Source: Novosphingobium mangrovisedimenti
Lineage (GTDB): Bacteria; Pseudomonadota; Alphaproteobacteria; Sphingomonadales; Sphingomonadaceae
Direction of reading: 5' to 3'
DNA length: 64,000 nt
NCBI RefSeq assembly: GCF_025153475.1
Contig: NZ_JANZXA010000014.1
Coordinates: 62,001-126,000, forward strand
In this document: positions 34,417 to 43,098 of the stretch, piece by piece
How the letters are laid out: each line of letters starts with the position of its first letter
Numbering within the stretch: the stretch's first letter is position 1
Translations under genes and position numbers: made by a program
The notes under the pieces: generated by a model
Told to the model about the DNA's origin: nothing
Seen by the model: the letters and a program-made list of their open reading frames with translations, nothing else
Database searches by the model: none

Positions 34417-36620
34417 ACGCGCCGTTCGAGATCAGCCGTCGGTCGTTCCTTTCGGCTTCGCTGCTGGCCGGCGCGGTTCTGAGCTTCCAGGCGCGGCTGG
34501 CGCTGGCGGGCGATGGCGCCACGGGTGGTGAGGACGAGACCGTGCTCAATGCCTTCGTGCGCATCAATCCCGACAACAGCGTGATCATCGGCGCAAAGAA
34601 CCCGGAAATCGGGCAGGGCGTGAAGACCATGCTGCCCATGCTGATAGCCGAGGAACTGGATGTCGACTGGGACCAGGTCCATATCGAGCAGACCCTGGCC
34701 GACGACAAGCTCTACGGGCGCCAGAGTGCGGGGGGTAGCCGCTCCACGCCGGTGAACTGGCTGCCCATGCGGCAAACCGGCGCTGCCGCTCGGCAGATGC
34801 TGGTGACGGCCGCTGCGGCGCAATGGGGCGTGGCGCCGGCATCGGTGACGACTGCCAAGGGAATGGTTCATCACGAGCCGTCGGGCCGCTCCGCGACATA
34901 TGCGTCGCTGGCCGAGGCCGCCTCGGCGATCGAGCCGCCCGCGCTCGACACGGTGCCGCTCAAGCCGGACGATTCGTTCCGGATCATCGGCACGTCCCGG
35001 CGGGGTGTCGACACGCCCGCGATTCTCCAGGGCAAGCCGCTGTTCGGGATCGACACCGAGCTTCCCGGGATGGTCTATGCGGCGATCGAGGCCTGCCCGG
35101 TCTTCCTGGGCACCATCGGCTCGTTCGACGACGCTGCCGTGAAGGCGATCAAGGGCGTCATCGCCGTCGTCCCGATCAACAGCGGCATCTTGCCCAAGGG
35201 CAAGTTCGATACGCTGGCCATCGTCGCCGACAGCTGGTGGACTGCCCAGCAGGCCCGCAGCCAGCTGAAGGTCGAGTGGGATCTCGGGGATCTGAAGCAG
35301 TTCTCGACCGAAGCCTACGCGGCGCAGGCCGATGCAGCGCTGGAAGGGGCGCCGCAGGGTGACATTCTGAAGAAGGGCGATGTCGAGGCCGGTCTCGCCG
35401 GTGCCGTGAAGACGGTTTCAGCGCGCTACGACTATCCGTTTCTCGCCCATTGCACGCTCGAACCGCAGAACTGCACCGGCCTGTTCGAGGACGGGGCGCT
35501 CACGCTCTGGGCGCCGTCGCAGTCGCCGGGAAGCGGGCGCAGGCAGGTTTCCGACATCCTGGACCTGCCGCAGGACGCCATTACCATCCACATGACGCGG
35601 ATCGGCGGCGGTTTCGGCAGGCGGTTGATGGCCGACTACATGGTTCAGGTCGCCCAGATCGCCCGGGCCGTGCCGGGCAAGCCGGTCAAGATGATCTATG
35701 CGCGCGCCGACGACGTCCGGCACGACTACTATCGCCCGGCCGGATGGCACGCCCTGACGGCGGGGCTGGACAAGGATGGCCGGCTCGTTGCCCTCAGGGA
35801 CCACTTCGTCAGCTTCGGCGCAGACGGGCAGCCCATCCGGGCCGCCGAGATGGAGGAAACCGAGTTTCCGGCCCAACTCCTGCCCGATGTCCATTTCGGC
35901 GTGTCCTATCTGGCCACGAACCTTCCCACCGGCTGGCTGCGTGCGCCAACGTCTAACGCCATGGCCTTCGTCTTCCAGTCCTTCCTCGATGAGCTTGCTG
36001 AGGCTGCGGGGGTGGACCTGCCGACATTCGTCCTGGGCCTGCTCGGCGAGGACCGGTTGCTCCCGGCGGTGGGGCGGGCGCCCCAGTTCAACACTGGCCG
36101 GGCCCGCGCGGTGATCGAGGAAGTCTGCAAGTTCGCGGGCTGGGACGGCAAGCGCCCGACCGGTGCGAGCGGCAAGGGCCGTGGGTTCGGTTTCTATTTC
36201 AGCCATGCGGGCTATTTCGCCGAAGTGCTGGACGTGGCGGTTTCCGAGGCGGGCGACATCGTGGTCGAGAAAGTCCACGTGGTCGGGGACATCGGCAGCC
36301 ATGTGATCAATCCGATCAATGCGGAAAGCCAGGTGCAGGGGTCGGTTCTGGATGGCCTGGCCCAGTCCATGATCGGGCAGAAGATCGACCAGTCCGAAGG
36401 CGCGATCGTCCAGGAGAATTTCGACAGCTTCCCGCTCCTGCGTATCGAGACGGCGCCGCGCGAAGTGGTCGTGAAATTCGTGACTTCGCCCTATCCGCCT
36501 ACAGGTCTGGGTGAGCCGGCGCTTCCGCCCGTCATTCCCGCGCTGACGAACGCGATCTATGCGGCCACCGGCAAGAGGGTCCGGTCGCTGCCGATCAGCC
36601 TGGACAATGCGGTAGCCTGA
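34413..36620 (+). CDS. Molybdopterin-binding large subunit of molybdenum hydroxylase (IorB-like aldehyde/isoquinoline oxidoreductase)
   Basis: 735 residues with a Tat signal (ISRRSFLSASLLAGAVLS, twin Arg at 9-10). Features include GARNPEIGQGVKT-like NPEIGQGVKTMLP, QSAGGSRST, the MPT-binding GGGFGRRL, and the C-terminal GLGEPALPP with the catalytic Glu. IorB-type subunits carry tandem Mo domains and work in the periplasm with a cytochrome acceptor, oxidising N-heterocycles or aldehydes. Since the neighbouring amine dehydrogenase yields aldehydes, oxidation of that product is a sensible inference. No FAD subunit is present, as expected for this class. Confidence 0.92.
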   Translation: MNAPFEISRRSFLSASLLAGAVLSFQARLALAGDGATGGEDETVLNAFVRINPDNSVIIGAKNPEIGQGVKTMLPMLIAEELDVDWDQVHIEQTLADDKLYGRQSAGGSRSTPVNWLPMRQTGAAARQMLVTAAAAQWGVAPASVTTAKGMVHHEPSGRSATYASLAEAASAIEPPALDTVPLKPDDSFRIIGTSRRGVDTPAILQGKPLFGIDTELPGMVYAAIEACPVFLGTIGSFDDAAVKAIKGVIAVVPINSGILPKGKFDTLAIVADSWWTAQQARSQLKVEWDLGDLKQFSTEAYAAQADAALEGAPQGDILKKGDVEAGLAGAVKTVSARYDYPFLAHCTLEPQNCTGLFEDGALTLWAPSQSPGSGRRQVSDILDLPQDAITIHMTRIGGGFGRRLMADYMVQVAQIARAVPGKPVKMIYARADDVRHDYYRPAGWHALTAGLDKDGRLVALRDHFVSFGADGQPIRAAEMEETEFPAQLLPDVHFGVSYLATNLPTGWLRAPTSNAMAFVFQSFLDELAEAAGVDLPTFVLGLLGEDRLLPAVGRAPQFNTGRARAVIEEVCKFAGWDGKRPTGASGKGRGFGFYFSHAGYFAEVLDVAVSEAGDIVVEKVHVVGDIGSHVINPINAESQVQGSVLDGLAQSMIGQKIDQSEGAIVQENFDSFPLLRIETAPREVVVKFVTSPYPPTGLGEPALPPVIPALTNAIYAATGKRVRSLPISLDNAVA

Positions 36621-37046
36621 CAGGCGCGAGCAACCTGCTCTTCGGACTTGTCCGCAATTGTTCGGGCAGGCCCGATAGAGCGGTATCGAAGCTGTCCGGG
36701 GTGAGGGCGGTTACTCGCCCGGTGCGCTCATCCTATACACATTCGGGTAGCCTTTCCGCGCGCGTGGCCAGCAGCGGAGTATGGCTCCTCTTGTTCTCCT
36801 GGGACCAAGGCTCATCCATTGGTCCATGGCGCGGCTGCCTTGCTCTTCCTCTCGTCGATGTCTCGGATGGCGCGCCCTGTACTGTGCGGGTGAGCGGGGC
36901 ACTTGCCTGTGTTCGGGAGGCCGAGGCCTGTGCATGCAAGGTAGTCGATGGTCTTCTGCTTTCGTGAGCTCACTTGGTTCTCTGCGTGAAAAATTGAGAT
37001 AATTTCATATTCCAATTTCAAAAAATATGAGTATGCGTGCCGAGGC
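36621..37046. other. Intergenic region with possible operator, no gene recognised
   Basis: Short open frames here lack codon bias or ribosome-binding sites, and I do not believe them. Near the right end is an imperfect palindrome TGAGATAATTTCA (36995-37007), and ATTTCA is repeated directly at 37002-37007 and 37015-37020, about 40 bases before the HAD gene. These may be promoter or operator elements. Confidence 0.45.
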
Positions 37047-37850
37047 ATGGCATCTAGTGAAGAGGAGTGGGGCTTGGCCTTGAGTCAGCGGGAGGCGAAA
37101 GGTTTCACGGAACGTCGAATGCTCAGTGTCGCAAAGGGGGTTCTTCTGGATTGGGATGGCTGCATCGCCGTCGACAATCGTATCCTTTCCAGCGCGAAGC
37201 ATCTCATCGCGCAGCATGCGGATCGCGTGGCGATCGTCTCCAACAATTCAACGCACCTGCCCGCCGATCTCGAAGAGATTCTGGCCCGGCACGGCATTGC
37301 ATTTGCGCGCGAACGTATCTTCCTCGCCGGCGTCGAGGCGCTGCGCGATGTCGCGCGGTCCGGCGCCGGGCGCGTGCTGCTGCTGGCGGCGCCCAAGATG
37401 CGGAACTTCGCTCGTACGCTGGGCCTGCGTCTCGTGCGGGACCATCCCGATGTCGTGGTGCTGATGCGCGATGCGCGCTTCACGTACGGCAAGCTGGAAA
37501 GGGCGGCGAATGCCTTGCGGCAGGGGGTGCCGCTGGTCGTTGCCAATGCCGACCGGACGCATCCCGGTCCGGGTGGGCGGGTGGTGCCGGAAACCGGTTC
37601 ACTGCTGGCTGCGCTCATGGCCTGCTCCGGCGACCTGGCTCTCGAGCCGCGCGTGATCGGCAAGCCGGGGCCGCTGCTTTTCGAGCGGGCTTGCGACGGG
37701 CTTGCAATCGCGCCCGGACAGGCGGTGATGATCGGCGACAACCCGGAAACGGATGGGGCAGGGGCATCGCGCCTCGGAATGACGCCGATCCTGATCGGGG
37801 GCTCTTCCTCGCTTGGCCTCGAAGACCTGCTCGAGCCGGTTGTCGCGTAA
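37047..37850 (+). CDS. HAD-IIA (NagD-like) phosphatase
   Basis: 267 residues from ATG 37047 (GAGG seven bases upstream; an ATG at 37119 is the alternative and would begin just before the fold). Motif I is VLLDWDGCIAVDN, motif II VSNNST, and motifs III/IV give KPGPLLFERA and MIGDNPETDGAGASRLGM. Together with the mid-protein cap, this matches the NagD/4-nitrophenylphosphatase group that dephosphorylates small sugar or alcohol phosphates. It converges with the RpiR regulator gene (two bases apart) and is close to organophosphate uptake genes, so it may release phosphate from the imported compound. Confidence 0.85.
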   Translation: MASSEEEWGLALSQREAKGFTERRMLSVAKGVLLDWDGCIAVDNRILSSAKHLIAQHADRVAIVSNNSTHLPADLEEILARHGIAFARERIFLAGVEALRDVARSGAGRVLLLAAPKMRNFARTLGLRLVRDHPDVVVLMRDARFTYGKLERAANALRQGVPLVVANADRTHPGPGGRVVPETGSLLAALMACSGDLALEPRVIGKPGPLLFERACDGLAIAPGQAVMIGDNPETDGAGASRLGMTPILIGGSSSLGLEDLLEPVVA

Positions 37851-37852
37851 GG

Positions 37853-38752
37853 TCAGAAGCGCTTTATCGAGAGGACGTCGAAGGTCTTCTTGAGCACGTC
37901 GGTGGCGTGGTCGTAGTCGGCAAGTGCAAGGCCCGCGATCAGGGCGTCGATCACGCAAAGCTGTGCGATCCGGCTTGTCATCGCTTCCGTGCGAAAGCGC
38001 GTTTCGCGCGCCATCGTGAACAGGACGATGTCCGAATAGGCCTGGATCGGGGAGCGGGCGAAGTTGGTAACGACGATTGTTCGTGCGCCGGCCTCCTTTG
38101 CCAGCTTTGTCGTCACGACGGTCTCGTGCGTGGCCCCGCTGTGCGAGATGGTGATCACCGCGACGTCCGGATCGCACCGCGAGGCGCTGATGGCCTGTAT
38201 GTGGCTGTCGGTGACCGCGCGTGCGTTGAGGCCGATGCGGAGCATCCGGTAGTGCGTGTCCTCGGCGATTGGCGCGGACGAGCCGATGCCGTAGATTTCC
38301 ACGCGCTTTGCCGAGCGAACGGCTTCCACCGCGCGGGCGAGCGCATCCGCGTCAAGCACCGAAAGCGTATCCCGCAGCGCCTGGATTCCGGAATGGAAGA
38401 CCTTGCGGCAGACGGTTTCCATGTCGTCGGCGCGATCAAGGTCCTCGTGAATGAACTGGACCGGCTGCACGATTTCCTGCGCGAGGCTCAACTTCATCTG
38501 CTGGAAGCCGGACAGGCCGATGCTGCGACAGAAGTTGATGACGCTACCTTCGCTGACGCCGGTGGCTTCCGAAAGTTCGGTCACCGACATGCCGACGATG
38601 TCCTCGGGCCGTTCCAGGATGAATTCCGCGATGCGCTGGGCGCTCTTGGCCATGGTCGGCAGGGCGACCCTGATTCGGCCCAGTGCGTTGTCGACAGGTC
38701 TGACATCGCCCTGACCGCTCCGGCTCTGCTGCGATTTCGACGAATTCACCAC
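37853..38752 (-). CDS. MurR/RpiR-family transcriptional regulator
   Basis: 299 residues starting at GTG 38752 with GGAG seven bases upstream. The N-terminal HTH_6 domain (RIAEFILERPEDIVGMSVTELSEATGVSEGSVINFCRSIGLSGFQQMKL) is followed by a SIS sugar-phosphate-binding domain (RVEIYGIGSSAPIAEDTHYRMLRIG; ITISHSGATHETV). Such proteins sense phosphosugars or related phosphorylated ligands and bind AT-rich palindromes. It is divergent from the TonB receptor gene; AT-rich inverted repeats lie between. I infer that it controls the receptor and the PhnDCE/phospholipase genes. Confidence 0.9.
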   Translation of the reverse strand: MVNSSKSQQSRSGQGDVRPVDNALGRIRVALPTMAKSAQRIAEFILERPEDIVGMSVTELSEATGVSEGSVINFCRSIGLSGFQQMKLSLAQEIVQPVQFIHEDLDRADDMETVCRKVFHSGIQALRDTLSVLDADALARAVEAVRSAKRVEIYGIGSSAPIAEDTHYRMLRIGLNARAVTDSHIQAISASRCDPDVAVITISHSGATHETVVTTKLAKEAGARTIVVTNFARSPIQAYSDIVLFTMARETRFRTEAMTSRIAQLCVIDALIAGLALADYDHATDVLKKTFDVLSIKRF

Positions 38753-39046
38753 TGACTTTCTCCGTAGCGTCGCATTTGCCCACCATGCATGCTCAGGCCG
38801 CTGCGTTCCAGAGTTGAATTTTACTCAATCCGCTAATTCCCGGTCGGGCGGTGCGCTTTCTGGCCGATGTGCCTCTATGTGCGCTCAACTGAAAGTGGGT
38901 ATAATTCAATTATATTACGATCTAAAAATGAGAAATGTTCACCCAACTGTCATATCGAATCTCTAGGGCGTCGACGTCGGCAGAACGGACCGGGCCAGAG
39001 GAGCGCTTCTCACGGGAAGCGGGGAGCGGACCGGGCTCTGCGCGAG
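38753..39046. promoter_or_regulatory. Divergent regulatory region with AT-rich inverted repeats (RpiR / TonB receptor)
   Basis: A palindrome ATAATT-C-AATTAT lies at 38901-38913. A looser inverted repeat TTGA-N7-TCAA lies at 38814/38815-38828, and GAGT-N8-ACTC overlaps it (38811-38826). RpiR-family regulators typically bind AT-rich palindromes, so these are candidate sites. No gene is seen in the stretch. Confidence 0.4.
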
Positions 39047-41230
39047 ATGAACTTCCATTCGGGGGCAAAGACGGTGAAGAAGCGTAGCAAACATCAATTC
39101 GCATATGTTCTGGCGGCAGAGGTTCTGCTGTTCGCGGCTCCGGTCCATGCTGCCGAAGCGGCTGGTGCCGAGACGGCTGCGGAACCGTCGGGGGCGATCG
39201 TCGTCACCGGTGAAACCGTCGAAGCCACGCAGATCGCGGAAGAGGCCGTCGAGTACGGCAACTACGTCCAGATCGTTGCTGCCGAGCAGATCGAAGCTAC
39301 CGGCGCGAGCAACTTTGCGGAACTGGCGCAGTTCCTCATCAAGGGGGCCAACATCGGCTATTCGCCGGACGAGGGCGAATACACCATTCGCCTGGACGGC
39401 GGCGGCGACCGCGACACCCTCGTCGTCCTCGACGGCGTGCCGCTTTACGACCGTGGTCCGGCGCTTGAGCAGATCTGGGGTACGACGACGATCGATCCCC
39501 ACATGATCGAACGCGTGGAAGTGTTCCGCGGCGGCAACAGCCTGTTCTTCGGTTCGAACGGTGGCATCGGTGTCGTCAGCATCGTGACCAAGCGCCCCGA
39601 TGGCACCAACAAGGTGGAGCTCGGCGCCAGCTACGGTTCGTTCAACTCGCGCGAACTCTGGGGCAATGCCCGCGGAACGCTCGACAGCGATGGCCGGATC
39701 AGCGCCATGGTCTATGGCAGCATGCAGAACACGGACGGCCCGCGTCTCTTCAACCCGGACGACTTCGTCGACAACGTCGCGGCGGCGGGCGCCATCCACA
39801 AGTACCCGCTCAACCGCAACAATATCGGCATCAAGTTCCTGTTCCAGCCGACCGAGGACACCGAGATCCGGCTCAACGGCCAGTACACGCAGATCGAGTT
39901 CGACGACGCCTTTCCCGACAACGAGATCCTGTCTCCGAACCGCGTGCGCTATCCGATCATCGACGGCGGCGTGACGCACCGCTGGTCAGACAAGCTGCTG
40001 ACCGAGTTCACCGCGTACTGGAGCAATCCCAAGCTCAACAACACCGAGACTTATGCCGAGATCTGCCGGCAGGAAGAGGGCTGCATCGATCCGAGCACCG
40101 GTGCCGAGATCGCCTTCGGCGACGCGACCGGCCGCTCCATTCCCTACAAGAACAAGGGCTTCGGAGACGACTCCAAGGTCAGCGCGTTCATGGAGTATGG
40201 TCTGAACCTGCGCAACACGCTCACGCTGCCGAAGCTGGGGCAGGCGGTCTTCGGTGTTCAGCGCACGTCGTACCGCAACGACTCCGACCCGGTGTTCCCG
40301 ATCAGCCGCGACTGGACCACGACCACCGGCGTCTATGCCGATCTGCGGCCGACGCTGCCTTTCAGCCCGAACACGCACATCAGCCTGGCCGGCCGCGTCG
40401 ACTTCTCCAAGGCCTTCGACTCCAAGTTCATCTGGAAAGTCGGCATGCGTCAGCCGATCGGTGCCTTCTACGTCCGCGCCAACGGCGGTACGTCCTACAG
40501 CCTGCCCAAGACCAACGAACTGTTCGCGGACAGCGAAACGCTGGTCGGCAATCCCAACCTGAAGCCGGAAACCACCGAGACATATAACGGTGCGGTCGGC
40601 TTCACGAAGTCCTTCGGTGAGGTCAGCATCAACGGCGAGGTCGGCATTTTCCACACCGACATCACCAATCGCATCCAGTCAACTTCGGGTCTGACGCCCA
40701 ACACCTACTACAATAACGACGCCCTGACGCAGATCCGCGGGCTTACCGCGGAACTGAACCTGAATATCGGGCAGCAGTGGTCCTTCAATGTCGGGTACAC
40801 CCGCCAGAAGGCCCACCTCAAGGGTTCTGATCTGCAGATCAACGAAACGCCCGAATACATGATCCAGGGCACGGCATCCTGGCATTCGCCCGACAACCGG
40901 TTCCACGTGAACCTGTTCCCCCGCTATCAGGGCCCCGAATACGCGACGGGCGGCCTGAACAGGAGCCTGCGCTACAATTTCGGCAACTACCTCGTCGTGA
41001 ACGGCTCGATCGCCTACTGGGCAGGCGATGAAAAGCAGCACCGCTTCCAGCTGCGTCTCGTGAATATTTTCGACGAGAAGTATGCCGAGCGCTACGGGTA
41101 CGGGAACATGCGCTACAGTTCCGCCTTCATTCGCGGCGAGCTCTCTTCGAGCGATCCCGAATACTACAAGGGCTACCCGTTCGAGGGGAAACCGCGCAGC
41201 GTGTTCTTCTCCTACACCACCAGCTTCTGA
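39047..41230 (+). CDS. TonB-dependent outer membrane receptor
   Basis: About 727 residues from ATG 39047; GTG 39074 with GGGGGC upstream is a possible alternative. An export signal (QFAYVLAAEVLLFAAPVHAAEA) is followed by a TonB-box-like GAIVVTGETVEA. The plug has an unusual QFLIKGANIGYSPDEGEYTIRLDGGGDRDTLVVLDGVPLYDRG and IERVEVFRGGNSLFFGSNGGIG. The barrel ends SVFFSYTTSF with terminal Phe. It is followed by a terminator and then phosphonate-type ABC importer genes. I infer uptake of a phosphorylated organic compound, consistent with the divergent RpiR regulator and downstream phospholipase C. Confidence 0.92.
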   Translation: MNFHSGAKTVKKRSKHQFAYVLAAEVLLFAAPVHAAEAAGAETAAEPSGAIVVTGETVEATQIAEEAVEYGNYVQIVAAEQIEATGASNFAELAQFLIKGANIGYSPDEGEYTIRLDGGGDRDTLVVLDGVPLYDRGPALEQIWGTTTIDPHMIERVEVFRGGNSLFFGSNGGIGVVSIVTKRPDGTNKVELGASYGSFNSRELWGNARGTLDSDGRISAMVYGSMQNTDGPRLFNPDDFVDNVAAAGAIHKYPLNRNNIGIKFLFQPTEDTEIRLNGQYTQIEFDDAFPDNEILSPNRVRYPIIDGGVTHRWSDKLLTEFTAYWSNPKLNNTETYAEICRQEEGCIDPSTGAEIAFGDATGRSIPYKNKGFGDDSKVSAFMEYGLNLRNTLTLPKLGQAVFGVQRTSYRNDSDPVFPISRDWTTTTGVYADLRPTLPFSPNTHISLAGRVDFSKAFDSKFIWKVGMRQPIGAFYVRANGGTSYSLPKTNELFADSETLVGNPNLKPETTETYNGAVGFTKSFGEVSINGEVGIFHTDITNRIQSTSGLTPNTYYNNDALTQIRGLTAELNLNIGQQWSFNVGYTRQKAHLKGSDLQINETPEYMIQGTASWHSPDNRFHVNLFPRYQGPEYATGGLNRSLRYNFGNYLVVNGSIAYWAGDEKQHRFQLRLVNIFDEKYAERYGYGNMRYSSAFIRGELSSSDPEYYKGYPFEGKPRSVFFSYTTSF

Positions 41231-41240
41231 GCCTCCTGGA

Positions 41241-41277
41241 GATCCGGGCGGAAATGCTTCCGCCCGGATCAATTTTC
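41241..41277 (+). terminator. Terminator after the TonB receptor gene
   Basis: A perfect 13-base stem (GATCCGGGCGGAA 41241-41253 / TTCCGCCCGGATC 41258-41270), 4-base loop ATGC, then AATTTTC. The T-tract is short, so partial read-through into phnD is possible. Confidence 0.8.
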
Positions 41278-41384
41278 GGAACCGTCGTGCCTGCCTTCCG
41301 CACCCCGTGCCAACCTTCACCTTCTTGTCATGCGGGCCGCCTAGCGACCGGCGCGCGCGTGTGCGCGGTACAGGGGAATTGATA

Positions 41385-42308
41385 ATGCGAAGGATCTTTG
41401 CTCGGGCGTTGGCGATACTGGCGCTGGCCGGTCTGGCGGCCTGTTCGGCCCAGGAAGACGGGGGCAAGGCCGCTCCGCTTCATGTTCTGCTGATCCCCGC
41501 CGACGGCGGCACCGAAAGCGGGACGCTGGCTGACTACAAGCCCGTGTTCCAGGCGGTGGGCAAGACTGCGGGCATCGATTTCGATCTCAAGGTGGCGCAG
41601 TCCTATGGCGCCGTCGTCGAGGCACTGTGCAACGGGACGGCGGATGTCGCCTTTGTCGGACCGGTCACTTACCTGCAGGCAAGGAAACGCGGCTGCGCCC
41701 AATTGCTGGCCGTGGCCGTGGAGAACGGCAAGTCGGAATATTATGCAGGCATTTTCGCGCGCAAGGATGGACCGATCCGCGCGATCGACGACCTTCGTGG
41801 ACGGAGCATCGCGCTCGGCGACGTGAACTCCACGTCCTCGTTTGTCATTCCGGTCGCGATGCTGGTCGAGGCGAAGCTCGATCCGGTAACGCAGTTGGGG
41901 GCCCTGCGGCTGACAGGCAGCCATGCCAACAGCCTTGCAGCCTTGCTGGAAAACCGCGTCGATGCCGCGGCACTTTCGTTCGATTCCTTCGAGAAGGCGG
42001 TGCGTGAAGGCGTGCCGGGGGTGCAGGACGTGCGCGTCGTCGCGCGCAGCGAGCCCATTCCCTATCCGCCGCTGGTCATGAACAGCAAGCTGCCCGACGC
42101 GCTCAAGGAGAAGCTGCGTCAGGCCTTTGCCGATGTGGCCAAGGCGCCGGGCATCCGCCCGGAAATGATCCGTGGCTACGGCGGCAAGCAGGTCGATGGT
42201 TACGACGCGCGGTTCCCGGCGGAACGCTTCGATGATGCCGCGCGCAAGATGGCCCTCGTGAGCGACGAGCTGAAGGGCGAGATTCTCAAGAAATCGGCCG
42301 AGCGCTGA
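41385..42308 (+). CDS. phnD: PhnD-type phosphate/phosphonate ABC transporter substrate-binding lipoprotein
   Basis: 307 residues from ATG 41385 (AGGGGAATT upstream). The signal ends in a lipobox LAGLAAC, so the protein is likely lipid-anchored. The fold markers of PhnD/PtxB/PhnD-like proteins are present: SYGAVVEALCNGTADVAFVGPVTYLQA, DDLRGRSIALGDVNSTSSFVIPVAML, GSHANSLAALLENRVDAAALSFDSFE. PhnD proteins bind phosphonates, phosphite or phosphate esters. Next come the ATPase (10 bases on) and the permease, a complete importer. The nearby phospholipase C suggests phosphocholine-like esters as possible cargo, but this is inference. Confidence 0.87.
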   Translation: MRRIFARALAILALAGLAACSAQEDGGKAAPLHVLLIPADGGTESGTLADYKPVFQAVGKTAGIDFDLKVAQSYGAVVEALCNGTADVAFVGPVTYLQARKRGCAQLLAVAVENGKSEYYAGIFARKDGPIRAIDDLRGRSIALGDVNSTSSFVIPVAMLVEAKLDPVTQLGALRLTGSHANSLAALLENRVDAAALSFDSFEKAVREGVPGVQDVRVVARSEPIPYPPLVMNSKLPDALKEKLRQAFADVAKAPGIRPEMIRGYGGKQVDGYDARFPAERFDDAARKMALVSDELKGEILKKSAER

Positions 42309-42318
42309 AAGGGCGGGC

Positions 42319-43098
42319 ATGGAAATCCACTTCCAGAACATCGGCAAGGTATGGCCTGACGGAACGCCCGCGCTGCACGAGGTGGAACTGACCGTGCCGG
42401 CCGGCCAGTTCTGCGTCCTGCTCGGGCACTCCGGGGCGGGAAAATCGACCCTGCTGCGCTGCGTCAACGGGCTGGAGACGCCCACCAGCGGCGGCGTCTG
42501 CATCGACGGTCAGCCGGTCGACCGGACGTCTCTGCCGGCCTTGCGCCGCAGGATCGCCATGGTGCACCAGCACTTCGGACTGGTTCCCCGGGCCAGCGGT
42601 GCCGCGAATGTCATGGCCGGCGCGGTCCCGGTCATGCCGCTCTGGCGGGTTCTCACCGGGCTCTATCCCGCAGCCTCCAGGCGCAGGGTCTGCGATCTGC
42701 TGAAGGCGGTCGGTCTGGATGAAGTGCATCTGCGGCGCCGTGCCGAGCAGCTTTCCGGCGGCCAGCAGCAGCGCCTCGGGCTGGCGCGTGCCTTCATGCT
42801 GGATCCGGCCATCCTCCTGGCCGACGAGCCGGTGGCCAGCCTCGATCCCGCACTTGCGCGGGAGGTGCTCGGATTGCTCAAGGCGCAGGCGCGCGAGCAT
42901 GGCTCGACCGTGCTGTGCAGCCTGCATCAGCTCGATCTTGCCCGCGCCTTTGCCGATCGCATCGTGGCGCTGCACCGGGGGCGGGTGATCTTCGACGGCG
43001 CGCCGGATACCCTCAACACGCGCGACCTCGCCGTCATCTACGCCCGGGACGATGTCCCCCTGACCGACGGTGTCCTGCCGCTGAAGGAGGCGGTATGA
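42319..43098 (+). CDS. phnC: PhnC-type ABC transporter ATP-binding protein
   Basis: 259 residues. Walker A GHSGAGKST lies near residues 36-44, with MVHQHFGLVPRASGAANVMAG downstream as in PhnC. The signature is LSGGQQQRLGLARA near 144, Walker B ILLADEPVASLDP near 165, and the H-loop CSLHQLDLA. It powers import for the PhnD/PhnE neighbours. The stop overlaps the permease start by four bases. Family length and motif order are normal. Confidence 0.9.
   Translation: MEIHFQNIGKVWPDGTPALHEVELTVPAGQFCVLLGHSGAGKSTLLRCVNGLETPTSGGVCIDGQPVDRTSLPALRRRIAMVHQHFGLVPRASGAANVMAGAVPVMPLWRVLTGLYPAASRRRVCDLLKAVGLDEVHLRRRAEQLSGGQQQRLGLARAFMLDPAILLADEPVASLDPALAREVLGLLKAQAREHGSTVLCSLHQLDLARAFADRIVALHRGRVIFDGAPDTLNTRDLAVIYARDDVPLTDGVLPLKEAV

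Noticed and set aside
36701..36967. 88-codon open frame in the 36621-37046 gap
   Set aside because: No ribosome-binding site, Cys/Ser/Arg-rich translation, stop-free by chance and overlapped by other random frames.
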